Positions 54,056 through 63,792 of a stretch of DNA of 64,000 nucleotides are shown piece by piece (within the stretch, counting starts at the first letter, position 1; each line of letters opens with the position of its first letter). This DNA comes from an uncultured Candidatus Actinomarina sp. Its GTDB lineage: Bacteria; Actinomycetota; Acidimicrobiia; Actinomarinales; Actinomarinaceae. The position numbers and the translations under genes are program-made. The notes beneath the pieces are model-generated. The model was not told the origin of the DNA and did no database searches. It worked only from the letters and a program-made list of their open reading frames with translations. The stretch is from contig CACODT010000001.1 of the NCBI GenBank assembly GCA_902626065.1, forward strand, positions 1-64,000, in the 5' to 3' direction.

Positions 54056-54875
54056 TTAAAACCTGAAGTAATTTCTTTTTGTCTGATGAAGTGATTTTTT
54101 TAATTTCAGCATTTGTTAATAGAATAAAAATAATTAATTTTTGAAAATCGAACGTTGTAAGCACAATTTCTACATTCTTATTTTTTTCTATGATTTTTAC
54201 GATTATGTGTTTAAAGTTGTTTTTTTGAACTAAGTAGTTTTCCTTAGTTATAAAAAGCGTAATAGTTATTGGTTTTATACTTTTTTCCCATGAAAAGTTT
54301 ATTTCATCTAATTCAATATTATGCAAATCAGAAATTGATCCTAATTTTAATTCGTCTATGTTATCTAACTTAAAAGTTTTAAATTTTGAATTATCATTTG
54401 CTCCAACATACCATTGGTTGTCGTATTGTTTTAAACCTAGAGGATAAACTTTTCTTAAGGTACCCTTATATTTAAAAGAGATTCTTCTTTTATCGCTTAT
54501 GGCTTGAGTTATCTTTGAAATATTTACATTTCTCCTATCTAATTCATAATCAAACTTAAAAAATTGTTTAACTACACGATAAGTATTCATAAATTTTTCT
54601 ATATCTATAGATTTATCTTTTCTTATATTCTCAAAAATTCTTGTTCCTGATATTTTATAACCTTCATCTAGCTTCCATTTATTATTTTCAAAATCTAATA
54701 AAAAACCCATATCTTTCAACAATGATTTGTCTCTTTCAAATGATCTTTTAAATGCAGACTGACCTAAATTTCTATATTCAGTTATATTATCTTTGATATA
54801 TTCAGTACTTACATTATCCGAGTTTAAAGACAGTAAAGTTAATAGTTTCAGACATCTTTTAAATACATTCTTCAT
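54048..54875 (-). CDS. pafB: WYL-domain transcriptional regulator (PafB-like)
   Basis: ISFKYKGTLRKVYPLGLKQYDNQWYVGAN WYL core. Confidence 0.78.
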   Translation of the reverse strand: MKNVFKRCLKLLTLLSLNSDNVSTEYIKDNITEYRNLGQSAFKRSFERDKSLLKDMGFLLDFENNKWKLDEGYKISGTRIFENIRKDKSIDIEKFMNTYRVVKQFFKFDYELDRRNVNISKITQAISDKRRISFKYKGTLRKVYPLGLKQYDNQWYVGANDNSKFKTFKLDNIDELKLGSISDLHNIELDEINFSWEKSIKPITITLFITKENYLVQKNNFKHIIVKIIEKNKNVEIVLTTFDFQKLIIFILLTNAEIKKITSSDKKKLLQVLND

Positions 54876-54963
54876 TGTTTTCCTAAATCTATTGTATTTC
54901 AGATATTATATTATTTTTTACTCTTATATTTGTATAAAGCAAAACTTCTGTATTATTAAGAGT

Positions 54964-55212
54964 ATGAGAGTGTGGATTGACCAAGATTTATGTACAGGCG
55001 ATGGTCTTTGTGAGGAGATATGCCCTGATGTATTTGTAGGCAAAGATGACGGCCTTTTTTACGTTAAAGAAGGTGACAAAATTTTCTCAGAAGAAGACGG
55101 TAATGTCGGCGGAGCTGAAGGTCTAGCAGTTGTACCAAAAGGCCAGGAAGAGGCAGTAATTGAATCTGCAGAAGAATGCCCTGGTGAATGCATCATGATA
55201 GAGCCTAGCTAA
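54964..55212 (+). CDS. Ferredoxin
   Basis: MRVWIDQDLCTGDGLCEEICPDVF...EECPGECI; ATG at 54964 preceded by TATTAT. Confidence 0.88.
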   Translation: MRVWIDQDLCTGDGLCEEICPDVFVGKDDGLFYVKEGDKIFSEEDGNVGGAEGLAVVPKGQEEAVIESAEECPGECIMIEPS

Positions 55213-55984
55213 TTAAATATCTTCCACTAACAACAAAACCAGTATGACCAACCATCTCATTTTTAGGTCTAAGAATTTTTTTATTTACAATCCACTCTCT
55301 ATTTAAGGTTTCTGTAACTTTTATGTTTGTAAAATTATTTTCATTCAACACATTAACTGTTTTCTCTACCTGAGATATTGATGGAAGGTAAGATACCCAA
55401 ATTATGTTTTTATTTATTTTATTTAGTTGAAAAAATTCCCATGGTTCTGGAACATCAGTAATTATTGTATCTATTTCACTTTCAATTTCATTAAATTTAA
55501 ATTCTGATAATTTTGAATTTATATAGTTTACATCGACTACTTTATCTTCAAAACTTATGGAACTTGTGAATCTATCAATTGTTTTTTTTGCTCTTAACTG
55601 GTTTTTTCTACTTTCATCTAATGAGAATAATTCTCCATGGCTTGAAAGAAGTAAACTTAAAAAAAGAGTTAAGGCACCGGAGCCAGTTCCTATCTCTAGA
55701 ATTTTTGAATATTTATTGATATTTCCAGCAATAAGAATTGTACCCATATCCTTTGGATAAATAATTTGTGGACCTCTTTTCATTAATAAAATAAACTCAT
55801 CAAATGACGGTACATATACTTGATACTCAATATTTTTATTCGTTTTAACTATTGAAGGCAATGATTTAATATCATTAAAGTTAATTAATCCATTTTGAGT
55901 AACAAATTCTTGATCTTTTGTTATTACGGAAAGGTGTTTTGTTTGGTTATATTTAAAAACAACAACAGTGTTATCAAAATTCAC
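55205..55984 (-). CDS. trmI: tRNA (adenine-N1)-methyltransferase TrmI
   Basis: GPQIIYPKDMGTILIAGNI, ILEIGTGSGALTLFLS. Confidence 0.82.
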   Translation of the reverse strand: MNFDNTVVVFKYNQTKHLSVITKDQEFVTQNGLINFNDIKSLPSIVKTNKNIEYQVYVPSFDEFILLMKRGPQIIYPKDMGTILIAGNINKYSKILEIGTGSGALTLFLSLLLSSHGELFSLDESRKNQLRAKKTIDRFTSSISFEDKVVDVNYINSKLSEFKFNEIESEIDTIITDVPEPWEFFQLNKINKNIIWVSYLPSISQVEKTVNVLNENNFTNIKVTETLNREWIVNKKILRPKNEMVGHTGFVVSGRYLIS

Positions 55985-55991
55985 TTTTAAT

Positions 55992-56081
55992 TTAAAGGAG
56001 CAATAAAAAATAAGCTATTGTGGAAAGAACGACACCAGCAGATATTGCAATCGCAACAAATTTTTGTAAAGATTTGTTCAT
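55992..56081 (-). CDS. Candidate 29-aa single-TM small protein
   Basis: MNKSLQKFVAIAISAGVVLSTIAYFLLLL; ATGA overlap with the upstream small ORF. Confidence 0.4.
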   Translation of the reverse strand: MNKSLQKFVAIAISAGVVLSTIAYFLLLL

Positions 56082-56230
56082 TTTCTAAAATTAATTTTCT
56101 TTCTAGCTTTTTTAATTTTTTCTATAAGTCTTCCCAAAATTATACCGTATATTAAGAAACTAATAAGTTTTGTATTTTCAGAATTTATATTTGTTTTAAG
56201 TTCTTTATAATTTTTTTTAAATTCTGTCAT
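56078..56230 (-). CDS. Candidate 50-aa small protein with central hydrophobic segment
   Basis: MTEFKKNYKELKTNINSENTKLISFLIYGIILGRLIEKIKKARKKINFRK; ATGA overlap with 56227-56520. Confidence 0.45.
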   Translation of the reverse strand: MTEFKKNYKELKTNINSENTKLISFLIYGIILGRLIEKIKKARKKINFRK

Positions 56231-56520
56231 TTTAAAAGCCTCCAAATAATAATACTAAATGCAACAATACAGAGAAATGACATTGAAAAATAAACCATCG
56301 CTTGTATGAAAAAATTTCCACTATATATCTGTGTCAGTACACTTGAAAGTCCGAATATTATAAAAAATGTTGCTATTGCAAAATAATTACCTGCTTTAAA
56401 ATTTTTTTTGAATGATTTAATTGATTCCTCAACTTCATCATATGTCTCTTCTTTTGCATGCTTTATTAAAGAGTCTGCAGTTTTTATAGCATTCGTTGAA
56501 AAATTTAAAAAATTATTCAT
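56227..56520 (-). CDS. Two-TM membrane protein, holin-superfamily-III-like
   Basis: Amphipathic N-terminus and two TM segments. Confidence 0.5.
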   Translation of the reverse strand: MNNFLNFSTNAIKTADSLIKHAKEETYDEVEESIKSFKKNFKAGNYFAIATFFIIFGLSSVLTQIYSGNFFIQAMVYFSMSFLCIVAFSIIIWRLLK

Positions 56521-57547
56521 TGTTTTTATTAATCAGAATTATCTCAAGAATACCTTGTATTGTTGCTGCTATTGGTAGAGCCAAAACAGCACCTATCACA
56601 CCTGCTGTATAAGCACCAAATAAAGTTGCAAATACAGCAACAGCTGGATGAATCACCATAGTTACTCTAGTAACCCTAGGACTAACAAAATAATTTTCAA
56701 TAAATTGATAAGCAACTAACACTACTAATGTATACAAAATATATGTTGGACCTAAAGAAATTGAAGCTAACACAGGAACAATCCCACCAAGAAAAGTGCC
56801 GACTGCAGGTACTAATTGAGATAATAATCCTGCTGATATACCTAATGCAAAAGGAGAAGGTAATCCAATAATTAAAAATGCTATTGTAAAGACAACACTT
56901 GCTAATATGCCTAGAATTACTCTTGCAGCTATCCATCCACCTGCTTTTGATACTCCGATTGTCCAAACCTGATCTATCGTATTTGATATATTACCTGGTA
57001 ATGCCTCTTTAAGTTTCACTCTCCAGCCATCTCCTTCCGCTATTAAATAAAATGAGAAGAAGAAAATAATAAAAAAATGAAAAAATGCATTTAAAATTCC
57101 ACGGCCTGCAAATACAACAGTATTTCCTACTGCACTTCCGTACTCTCTAAACAAATTATTAAATTCTTCTTCTAGATTCAATGATTGATTAGATATTGAA
57201 AATCCTTCACTATTAAAGTACTTAACAATGTTGTCAAAATACTCTGGAATGTTTGAGGATAATAGATACAACTCTTGAACCATAATCGGAATAATTGAGA
57301 AAATAATTCCACCAATTATTAATATGATTGCCGCTACTGTGATAATTGCCGAAAGTCTTCTACTAAACCTTTTAGAAAAACGATATACTATTGGCTCTGC
57401 TAAAACTGATAAAACTACAGCTACGAACAAATCAAATAATAATGCTCGAACTCTTAGTAGTATAAAAAACGAAAATCCAATCAGAATAATGTAAAGAAAT
57501 GCTCTATTTAATAAAGCCTGTCGGGTATCTCCTTTAAAGTTATCCAC
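56513..57547 (-). CDS. AI-2E family transporter
   Basis: ARVILGILASVVFTIAFLIIGLPSPFALGISAGLLSQLVPAVGTFLGG. Confidence 0.87.
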   Translation of the reverse strand: MDNFKGDTRQALLNRAFLYIILIGFSFFILLRVRALLFDLFVAVVLSVLAEPIVYRFSKRFSRRLSAIITVAAIILIIGGIIFSIIPIMVQELYLLSSNIPEYFDNIVKYFNSEGFSISNQSLNLEEEFNNLFREYGSAVGNTVVFAGRGILNAFFHFFIIFFFSFYLIAEGDGWRVKLKEALPGNISNTIDQVWTIGVSKAGGWIAARVILGILASVVFTIAFLIIGLPSPFALGISAGLLSQLVPAVGTFLGGIVPVLASISLGPTYILYTLVVLVAYQFIENYFVSPRVTRVTMVIHPAVAVFATLFGAYTAGVIGAVLALPIAATIQGILEIILINKNNE

Positions 57548-57552
57548 GATAT

Positions 57553-59112
57553 TTAGACTGAATTAAGAGATTTATAGTTACGATTTATAAAAGCTATATA
57601 TAAAAAATAAATAATTAAAGCACTAGAAAAATAAAGCTCAAACTGTGTAATTTCATTAAATAAAGTATTTCTTGATAATAAAACTATTAGTTGTAACCCA
57701 GCTGCGATAATCAAAATTTTACTTTTTAAATCAACTCTTCGAATAGTCAGATTGAGCAATAATAAACCAGTCCCTACTTTAATAAGTGCTTCAAAAGTAT
57801 TACTAGATATAAAATACAATTCTCTTAAAGTAAAAAAACCAGATAAGCCGATACCCCCAAGGGTAATTTGAAAAATGCCAATTAAAACAAGCAAAGAAGA
57901 AATCCATGCAAGTGAAAAATTACTATATGAAAGTTTTGCTTTTATTGGAGTTGGCCATGGCTGAAGAGGGTTAACCCTTCGTATAATATTGGGTGATAAT
58001 TTAAAAACTGATCTTTCATAGTCTCCGAATAGAATACCGAAAATCAACAGTGCAATCACATAAATATTATTAGGTAAATTAAAAATATATAAATAAAACA
58101 ATATAAATATATGCCATAGAAATAAAGTAAAAATATTTGCATGAATAAATGAAAAGACACTCCAAATAATTTTATTTTCTAAAAATTTTTCAATTGGTTT
58201 TCTCAGAATCAATAAACCAGAAGACAACCCTAGTGAAGCAATTAGATAATATATAGTTGGTGGATCTTCATTAGATGACATAATCAACCGGTAACTAGAC
58301 AGAGACATAAATTCTTCAGATGTATTATTTATATAAAATAGATATCCAAAGGAAATAATAAAAATTGTTGTAAAGAATGATAATTTAATTGAAAATATCT
58401 GTCCATCCGCAAAAAAATAACCTAATTGATGTATTGCTAGCCAAAACAAAAGATAATTAATTAATTTCAAATAACTAAAAGCTATTGAAAATTCAAAAGT
58501 ATCTACTGCAACCGTAGCAAAAATTAAACCGAATAAAGTTAAATATGGGTTTGTTTTATGTAAGAACAAGGTTACGGGACAAAAAATTACAACTACCAAA
58601 TAAATTGAAACAAGCCATAATGGCCACATTATAAACTCTGTCAAAGGAACTATCCCGTCATCTTGGCTTGTGAAGAAAAGTGGTATATTTTCAAATCGAC
58701 TGTAAATATTTAAGGATAAAGTAATTACAAATATCCATACTATAGCTGGACCAAGCAAAGCATTAACTCTGTCTGTCAAAAATTTCCATTGACTCCCATC
58801 ACGTCCAACATTTGCGTACCATGCAATTTTATTTGTGAACCCAACAGAAAAGAAAAATAATGCCATACCAACAGTGAACCATGAGTAAGTAGCTTTTAAT
58901 GGATCACTAAATGATAAATTAAAAATTAAATATTCTCCATAAGAATCGCCAAATCTAATTAGAAAATTTGTATTTACAATTATCATTAAAAGTCCTAAAA
59001 CTTTTATAAAATCTATAAAGCGCTCTCTTGATATGGAAGTATTATCAATTTCTTTTTTAATAGATTTAAAGCTTTTAATACCTGGTAAAAATAATTGAAA
59101 AATTTTAATCAC
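57553..59112 (-). CDS. Acyltransferase-3-like multi-TM membrane protein
   Basis: RERFIDFIKVLGLLMIIVNT N-terminus and many TM segments. Confidence 0.65.
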   Translation of the reverse strand: MIKIFQLFLPGIKSFKSIKKEIDNTSISRERFIDFIKVLGLLMIIVNTNFLIRFGDSYGEYLIFNLSFSDPLKATYSWFTVGMALFFFSVGFTNKIAWYANVGRDGSQWKFLTDRVNALLGPAIVWIFVITLSLNIYSRFENIPLFFTSQDDGIVPLTEFIMWPLWLVSIYLVVVIFCPVTLFLHKTNPYLTLFGLIFATVAVDTFEFSIAFSYLKLINYLLFWLAIHQLGYFFADGQIFSIKLSFFTTIFIISFGYLFYINNTSEEFMSLSSYRLIMSSNEDPPTIYYLIASLGLSSGLLILRKPIEKFLENKIIWSVFSFIHANIFTLFLWHIFILFYLYIFNLPNNIYVIALLIFGILFGDYERSVFKLSPNIIRRVNPLQPWPTPIKAKLSYSNFSLAWISSLLVLIGIFQITLGGIGLSGFFTLRELYFISSNTFEALIKVGTGLLLLNLTIRRVDLKSKILIIAAGLQLIVLLSRNTLFNEITQFELYFSSALIIYFLYIAFINRNYKSLNSV

Positions 59113-59163
59113 ATTAAATATTTTACCGTTCTTATGACTCTTGAATAGGAATATAATATTTAT

Positions 59164-59610
59164 GTGGAAATTGTATTATATAAGCCCGAAATAGCTGGAA
59201 ACGTTGGGGCATGTATTAGGCTTTCTGCAAACACTGGCTTAGCACTAAACCTTATAAAACCCTTTGGTTTTAATTTTCAAGAAAACAAAATTAGAAGAGC
59301 TGGATTGGATTACCATGACTTAGCATCTGTAAGTGTTTTTGATAGTTGGGAAAGTTTTTATGAACAGCATCAAGCAAAAGAAATCGGATTCCTATCTACC
59401 AAGGGCACAAAAAGTATTTGGGATACTGATATGAGAGATTTTGATTATATGATTTTTGGTCCTGAATCAATTGGTCTACCAGAGGAAATACTTTCATTAA
59501 AACATCGATCTCTTTCAATACCTATGAATGACAACTCAAGAAGTTTAAATTTATCCAATGCAGTATCTATTGTTAGTTATGAATTTTTAAGACAAAATTA
59601 TAAAAAATAA
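59164..59610 (+). CDS. trmL: tRNA (cytidine(34)-2'-O)-methyltransferase TrmL
   Basis: VLYKPEIAGNVGACIRLSANTG, FGPESIGLPEEIL, RSLNLSNAVSIVSYE; GTG start. Confidence 0.9.
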   Translation: MEIVLYKPEIAGNVGACIRLSANTGLALNLIKPFGFNFQENKIRRAGLDYHDLASVSVFDSWESFYEQHQAKEIGFLSTKGTKSIWDTDMRDFDYMIFGPESIGLPEEILSLKHRSLSIPMNDNSRSLNLSNAVSIVSYEFLRQNYKK

Positions 59611-59624
59611 CGTAAAATTAATGC

Positions 59625-60107
59625 ATGCCTTCATTTGATATAACATCCTCTTTTGATAAACAAGAAGTAATTAACGCTGTTGATCAAATGAGTAGAGAGT
59701 TAATTAACAGATACGATTTTAGAGATACAAATACCTCATCGACACTTACTGATAACTCAATCATTATTAAAAGTAGCACAGATGAGAGATTGAATGCAGC
59801 AGATCAAGTATTAAGAGAAAAATTTGCAAAAAGAAATGTTTCAATTAAGTTTTTAGGAGATTTTAATGATGAAAAAACACCATCAGAATCAAAAAGAACA
59901 TACACATTAAAATCTGGAATTGACAAAGATATAGCAAAAATAATAGTTAAAGATTTAAAGCAAAATTTTAAAAAAGTTCAGAGTAGTATTCAAGATAGCT
60001 CTATAAGAGTTACAGGAAAAAAGAGAGATGACTTACAAGACGTTATTTCATTTTTGAAATCAAACGATTACAAAATATTTCTAAATTATGGAAATTTTAG
60101 AGACTAA
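59625..60107 (+). CDS. YajQ family nucleotide-binding protein
   Basis: MPSFDITSSFDKQEVINAVDQMSRELINRYDFRDT. Confidence 0.92.
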   Translation: MPSFDITSSFDKQEVINAVDQMSRELINRYDFRDTNTSSTLTDNSIIIKSSTDERLNAADQVLREKFAKRNVSIKFLGDFNDEKTPSESKRTYTLKSGIDKDIAKIIVKDLKQNFKKVQSSIQDSSIRVTGKKRDDLQDVISFLKSNDYKIFLNYGNFRD

Positions 60108-60312
60108 ATTTTCTTTTAAAAAATTTATAACCAATTCTTGAAACAACAACAGAAAATACAAATATTAAACCTGTTTCATAAATATTTAATGAATACTCTC
60201 TGGAGAAATATATCGCAAAAATAACAATAAAAAAACCATAAATTGCTCTAAATATCGAAAAAATAAAGAATGATTTAAATACAGGATTGTTAAATAACTT
60301 TTGGAATATCAA
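60097..60312 (-). CDS. Small membrane protein, 71 aa
   Basis: Two hydrophobic segments; overlaps the upstream gene. Confidence 0.5.
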   Translation of the reverse strand: MIFQKLFNNPVFKSFFIFSIFRAIYGFFIVIFAIYFSREYSLNIYETGLIFVFSVVVSRIGYKFFKRKFSL

Positions 60313-60626
60313 TTTTTTTTAAAAATTTTATGTCTGTTGGTTGCTATGAATCTGTAAACACTATCAAGAAAAATTTTAGGAAATACCTTTATTATTAATA
60401 CGGAACGATAAATACCACCTAAATCATTCGTAGACTGTATAAATGCTTCAGCGCCGTAAAATTTGTCATTCCCTCTTTCATAAACTATCTCGTCTCTTTT
60501 TATATCCTCATCAGGTAAATCATTTTGATTTTTAATTGTTATTTGTGAGGTCCTTTTTTTGAGAAAATTACCATAAGTTGTGCACATTACACATTCTTGA
60601 TCAATATATGCCTTATTCATCTTCAT
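60309..60626 (-). CDS. DCC family thiol-disulfide oxidoreductase (DUF393)
   Basis: [20 protein letters not shown] ... [12 protein letters not shown]. Confidence 0.7.
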   Translation of the reverse strand: MKMNKAYIDQECVMCTTYGNFLKKRTSQITIKNQNDLPDEDIKRDEIVYERGNDKFYGAEAFIQSTNDLGGIYRSVLIIKVFPKIFLDSVYRFIATNRHKIFKKN

Positions 60627-60984
60627 TAAAATTTAAACTTAATGAATTAACACAGTATCTCAAGCCAGTTGGTCTTGGCCCATCTGGAAAAACATGGCCC
60701 AGATGCGAATCACAGTTACTACATGTTATTTCCGTTCTCTTCATCCCATGAGAATTATCATCTTTTGTTGTAATTGTTTCATCAAGAGCCTCGTAAAAAC
60801 TTGGCCAACCTGTTCCAGACTCAAACTTTGTTTTAGATTCAAATAGTGAAAAATCACAAACCACACAACTATATATTCCTTCTCTTTTTTCATAAAGAAG
60901 CTTCCCAGAGAAAGGTGGTTCCGTTCCACAATTTTGTGTAACTTCAAACTGTTCTTGACTTAAGTGATTTTTGTCTATTCCCAT
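60613..60984 (-). CDS. msrB: Peptide-methionine (R)-S-oxide reductase
   Basis: [36 protein letters not shown]. Confidence 0.95.
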   Translation of the reverse strand: MGIDKNHLSQEQFEVTQNCGTEPPFSGKLLYEKREGIYSCVVCDFSLFESKTKFESGTGWPSFYEALDETITTKDDNSHGMKRTEITCSNCDSHLGHVFPDGPRPTGLRYCVNSLSLNFNEDE

Positions 60985-60998
60985 TCCTTAATATTAAA

Positions 60999-61913
60999 TC
61001 AAGCAGGATTAAAGTAAATCTCAGATATTTCCCCAAATTCATTACAAATTTTATTTTTTATTTCTAAATTGATATTTACAATATCACTGTCCTTAGCTGA
61101 ATCTAAATAATCGACTGAACATAAAACTAGATAACTATTAGCTCCTATAGAAATAGCTCTTAATGATTCAACATTTTGGATCATTTCACTTGTTCTAATA
61201 ATATCTAAGATTTTATCCTTAGTTTTATTATTAATAGTTTCACCAGTTATTAAGTGTTTCATCTCATAACCAAGAAATAAGCCAGATACCATCAAAAGAA
61301 CTCCTATTAAAATTGAGCTTGCTGCGTCATAAATTGGATTAGATGTTGCATTTGCAAGTATTGATCCAATGAGTGCGATTCCTAACCCAAGTGTTGCAGC
61401 AAAGTCTTCAACTACAATTGCAATTAGTGGTCCGTCTGTTGATTCTTTTAGCAACTTGAATACTGATGTTGTTTCAGTCGTCGATTTACTCCTTAGTTCT
61501 TTTACTGCTTTGTAAAGTACATAAAGTTCAAGCACAATTGAGATTGACAAAACTGCAATAGATATGAATAAATTTTTTAATTCTTTAGGATGTGATAATG
61601 CTTCAATTCCGTGCTCCAAAGATACTAGTCCACCAATTGTAAAAATTAGTACTGCTACAACAAGTGTCCAGAAATATTCTTCTTTACCCCTACCTAGTGG
61701 ATAAATTAATTTATTGGGTTTTTTTGATTGCTTGATTCCAAACCATAAGATAAATTGGTTGCCTGAGTCTACATATGAATGAACTGCCTCTGAAAACATT
61801 GCCGATGAAGCGGTAATCACGGCAATTACAGTTTTTACTCCAGCAATAAAAAAATTCACTGAAAATGCTAAAAATACAGTTTTTGAAGAATCGCTAGAAG
61901 CCATTTTCTTCAA
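60999..61913 (-). CDS. Cation diffusion facilitator transporter
   Basis: MFSEAVHSYVDSGNQ, multiple TMs. Confidence 0.87.
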   Translation of the reverse strand: MKKMASSDSSKTVFLAFSVNFFIAGVKTVIAVITASSAMFSEAVHSYVDSGNQFILWFGIKQSKKPNKLIYPLGRGKEEYFWTLVVAVLIFTIGGLVSLEHGIEALSHPKELKNLFISIAVLSISIVLELYVLYKAVKELRSKSTTETTSVFKLLKESTDGPLIAIVVEDFAATLGLGIALIGSILANATSNPIYDAASSILIGVLLMVSGLFLGYEMKHLITGETINNKTKDKILDIIRTSEMIQNVESLRAISIGANSYLVLCSVDYLDSAKDSDIVNINLEIKNKICNEFGEISEIYFNPA

Positions 61914-62130
61914 ACCAATTTACAAGTTGTGGGAACCCACCGATTCTCTCATTATCTATATAGATTTGAGGCACAGTACTTACTCCCTCCCCTACTTTTT
62001 TATAAAATTCTTTCCTATCATTGTCATTAGACAAATCAATCTCCTCAAAAGAAAACTCTACTGAATCAAGTAAGTTTTTTGCTCTATCGCACCATACACA
62101 ATTATCTTTGGAATAAACAATGATATTCAA
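61894..62130 (-). CDS. Glutaredoxin family protein
   Basis: VYSKDNCVWCDRAKNLL...VSTVPQIYIDNERIGG. Confidence 0.9.
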   Translation of the reverse strand: MNIIVYSKDNCVWCDRAKNLLDSVEFSFEEIDLSNDNDRKEFYKKVGEGVSTVPQIYIDNERIGGFPQLVNWFEENGF

Positions 62131-63173
62131 TTGTTTTCGCTTCCAGTATAAATTTCATTTGTGGTCTGAGTAACTCTTATAAATGTTGTACTTTTAGGAA
62201 GATCTTTAAGTTTTTTTGCTCCAACATAAGAACAGGCTGATCTCATTCCACCCAATATCTTTTGAACAGTATCATCCAAATCGCCTTTATACTTAAGTCT
62301 TACTTTCTTTCCTTCTGCTGCTCTATGCTCGGCAAGATCACCATAATAAGTTTGTTGGGCTTTTGTTGAGGACATTCCATAAAAGTCTTTATATTGGACA
62401 CCGTCATCATCGGTTACTAATTCACCCCCGGATTCTTTGTGACCAGCAAACATGCCACCTAACATTACATAATCAGCTCCTGCTCCAAAAGCTTTTGAGA
62501 TATCACCAGGATATTTGCAACCACCATCAGCCATTACATGTCCTCCTAAACCATGTGCAGCATCAGAACATTCTGAAATTGAAGACAATTGAGGATAACC
62601 TACTCCAGCCACGCTTCTTGTAGTACATACTGAACCAGGACCAATACCAATTTTAACAATATCTGCACCAGCAAGAATCAATGCTTCGGTCATCTCTCTG
62701 GTTGCAACATTTCCAGCGATAATAATTTTTTCTGGAAATGTTTCTCTGTAATTTTTTACTGAGTCAATAAAATCTTCTCTATATCCATTGGCAACATCAA
62801 TACACAAGTACTTTATATCATCGTTTAACTCAAATATTTTTTTACCTAAGCTCAAATCATTATCTGATTGACCTACTGTTACAGATATGAAAGATGGATC
62901 TAATTTTTCAATATTTTTCTGCCATTCTTCAATTGAATAAAATTTATGGATAGCTGTCAGCATCTTATGTTTTTGTAAAGCTATTGCTGTTTCAAATGTA
63001 CCAGTTGTATCCATATTTGCCGAGAAAATAGGCACTCCTGACCAAGTTGAATTTGTATGTTTGAATTTAAAGTCTCTCTCCAAAACTACTTCTGATCTTG
63101 AAACTAATGTACTTCTTTTTGGTCTTATAAGTACATCATCAAAAGTTAATTTAATTTCATCTTCAATTCTCAT
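62127..63173 (-). CDS. guaC: GMP reductase/IMP dehydrogenase family protein
   Basis: LTFDDVLIRP, GADIVKIGIGPGSVCTTR, MADGGCKYPGDISKAFGAGADYVMLGGMFAG. Confidence 0.85.
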   Translation of the reverse strand: MRIEDEIKLTFDDVLIRPKRSTLVSRSEVVLERDFKFKHTNSTWSGVPIFSANMDTTGTFETAIALQKHKMLTAIHKFYSIEEWQKNIEKLDPSFISVTVGQSDNDLSLGKKIFELNDDIKYLCIDVANGYREDFIDSVKNYRETFPEKIIIAGNVATREMTEALILAGADIVKIGIGPGSVCTTRSVAGVGYPQLSSISECSDAAHGLGGHVMADGGCKYPGDISKAFGAGADYVMLGGMFAGHKESGGELVTDDDGVQYKDFYGMSSTKAQQTYYGDLAEHRAAEGKKVRLKYKGDLDDTVQKILGGMRSACSYVGAKKLKDLPKSTTFIRVTQTTNEIYTGSENN

Positions 63174-63210
63174 TATTTTTAAATATCCCTTATCCTAAAT
63201 ACCAGAAATT

Positions 63211-63792
63211 ATGATAGTTGAATTCCCGTTTTTTGGTGCAGGTATTAATTATTTTCCTACAGAAATATCTGCATTAAGAGTTTTTGAGCCAAGGTATTTA
63301 CTCCTAATAGCTGATTCAATTAAAAACCAGAAAACCTTTTGTGTCGGTGCAAATTTGGAGTCAATTGGACAAATAGTTTCTGAAGTTAAAATAATTGAAC
63401 ATCAAGACATCTCCAATGCTGAGCAGATTGTAATTGTTAAATGTATGGATATTCACAAGGTGACAGATGTAAATCTCCAAAAAGAATATCCAATATGTTC
63501 AACAAATGAAATAATTGACGTTGGTCTCCCCCCGTCTGTAGATGAATTATTAAAACTACAGTCAGACATTAAAAAAGTTATAAGTATGTTAATTGAACAA
63601 GGTATTGACTTGCAATTGCCTGATTTTGAAATAGATATCGAAAGCAGGATTATTAGCCTGTGGAATTTATGTACGAAAGTTCCAATGTCTGTGGAAATGA
63701 GGAATAAATTGCTTTCTCATAACTCAATTGATGATCGATTTAAAGAGATCAACAATTACGTGCAACGTATTTTAAAAAAATCTTTTAACTAG
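63211..63792 (+). CDS. LON substrate-binding domain protein
   Basis: FPTEISALRVFEPRYLLLIADSI; short standalone domain. Confidence 0.7.
   Translation: MIVEFPFFGAGINYFPTEISALRVFEPRYLLLIADSIKNQKTFCVGANLESIGQIVSEVKIIEHQDISNAEQIVIVKCMDIHKVTDVNLQKEYPICSTNEIIDVGLPPSVDELLKLQSDIKKVISMLIEQGIDLQLPDFEIDIESRIISLWNLCTKVPMSVEMRNKLLSHNSIDDRFKEINNYVQRILKKSFN

Noticed and set aside
54793-54963. 57-aa N-terminal extension of the ferredoxin ORF
   Set aside because: Overlaps the divergent pafB gene; ferredoxin homology starts at MRVWIDQDLC with a promoter-like TATTAT just upstream
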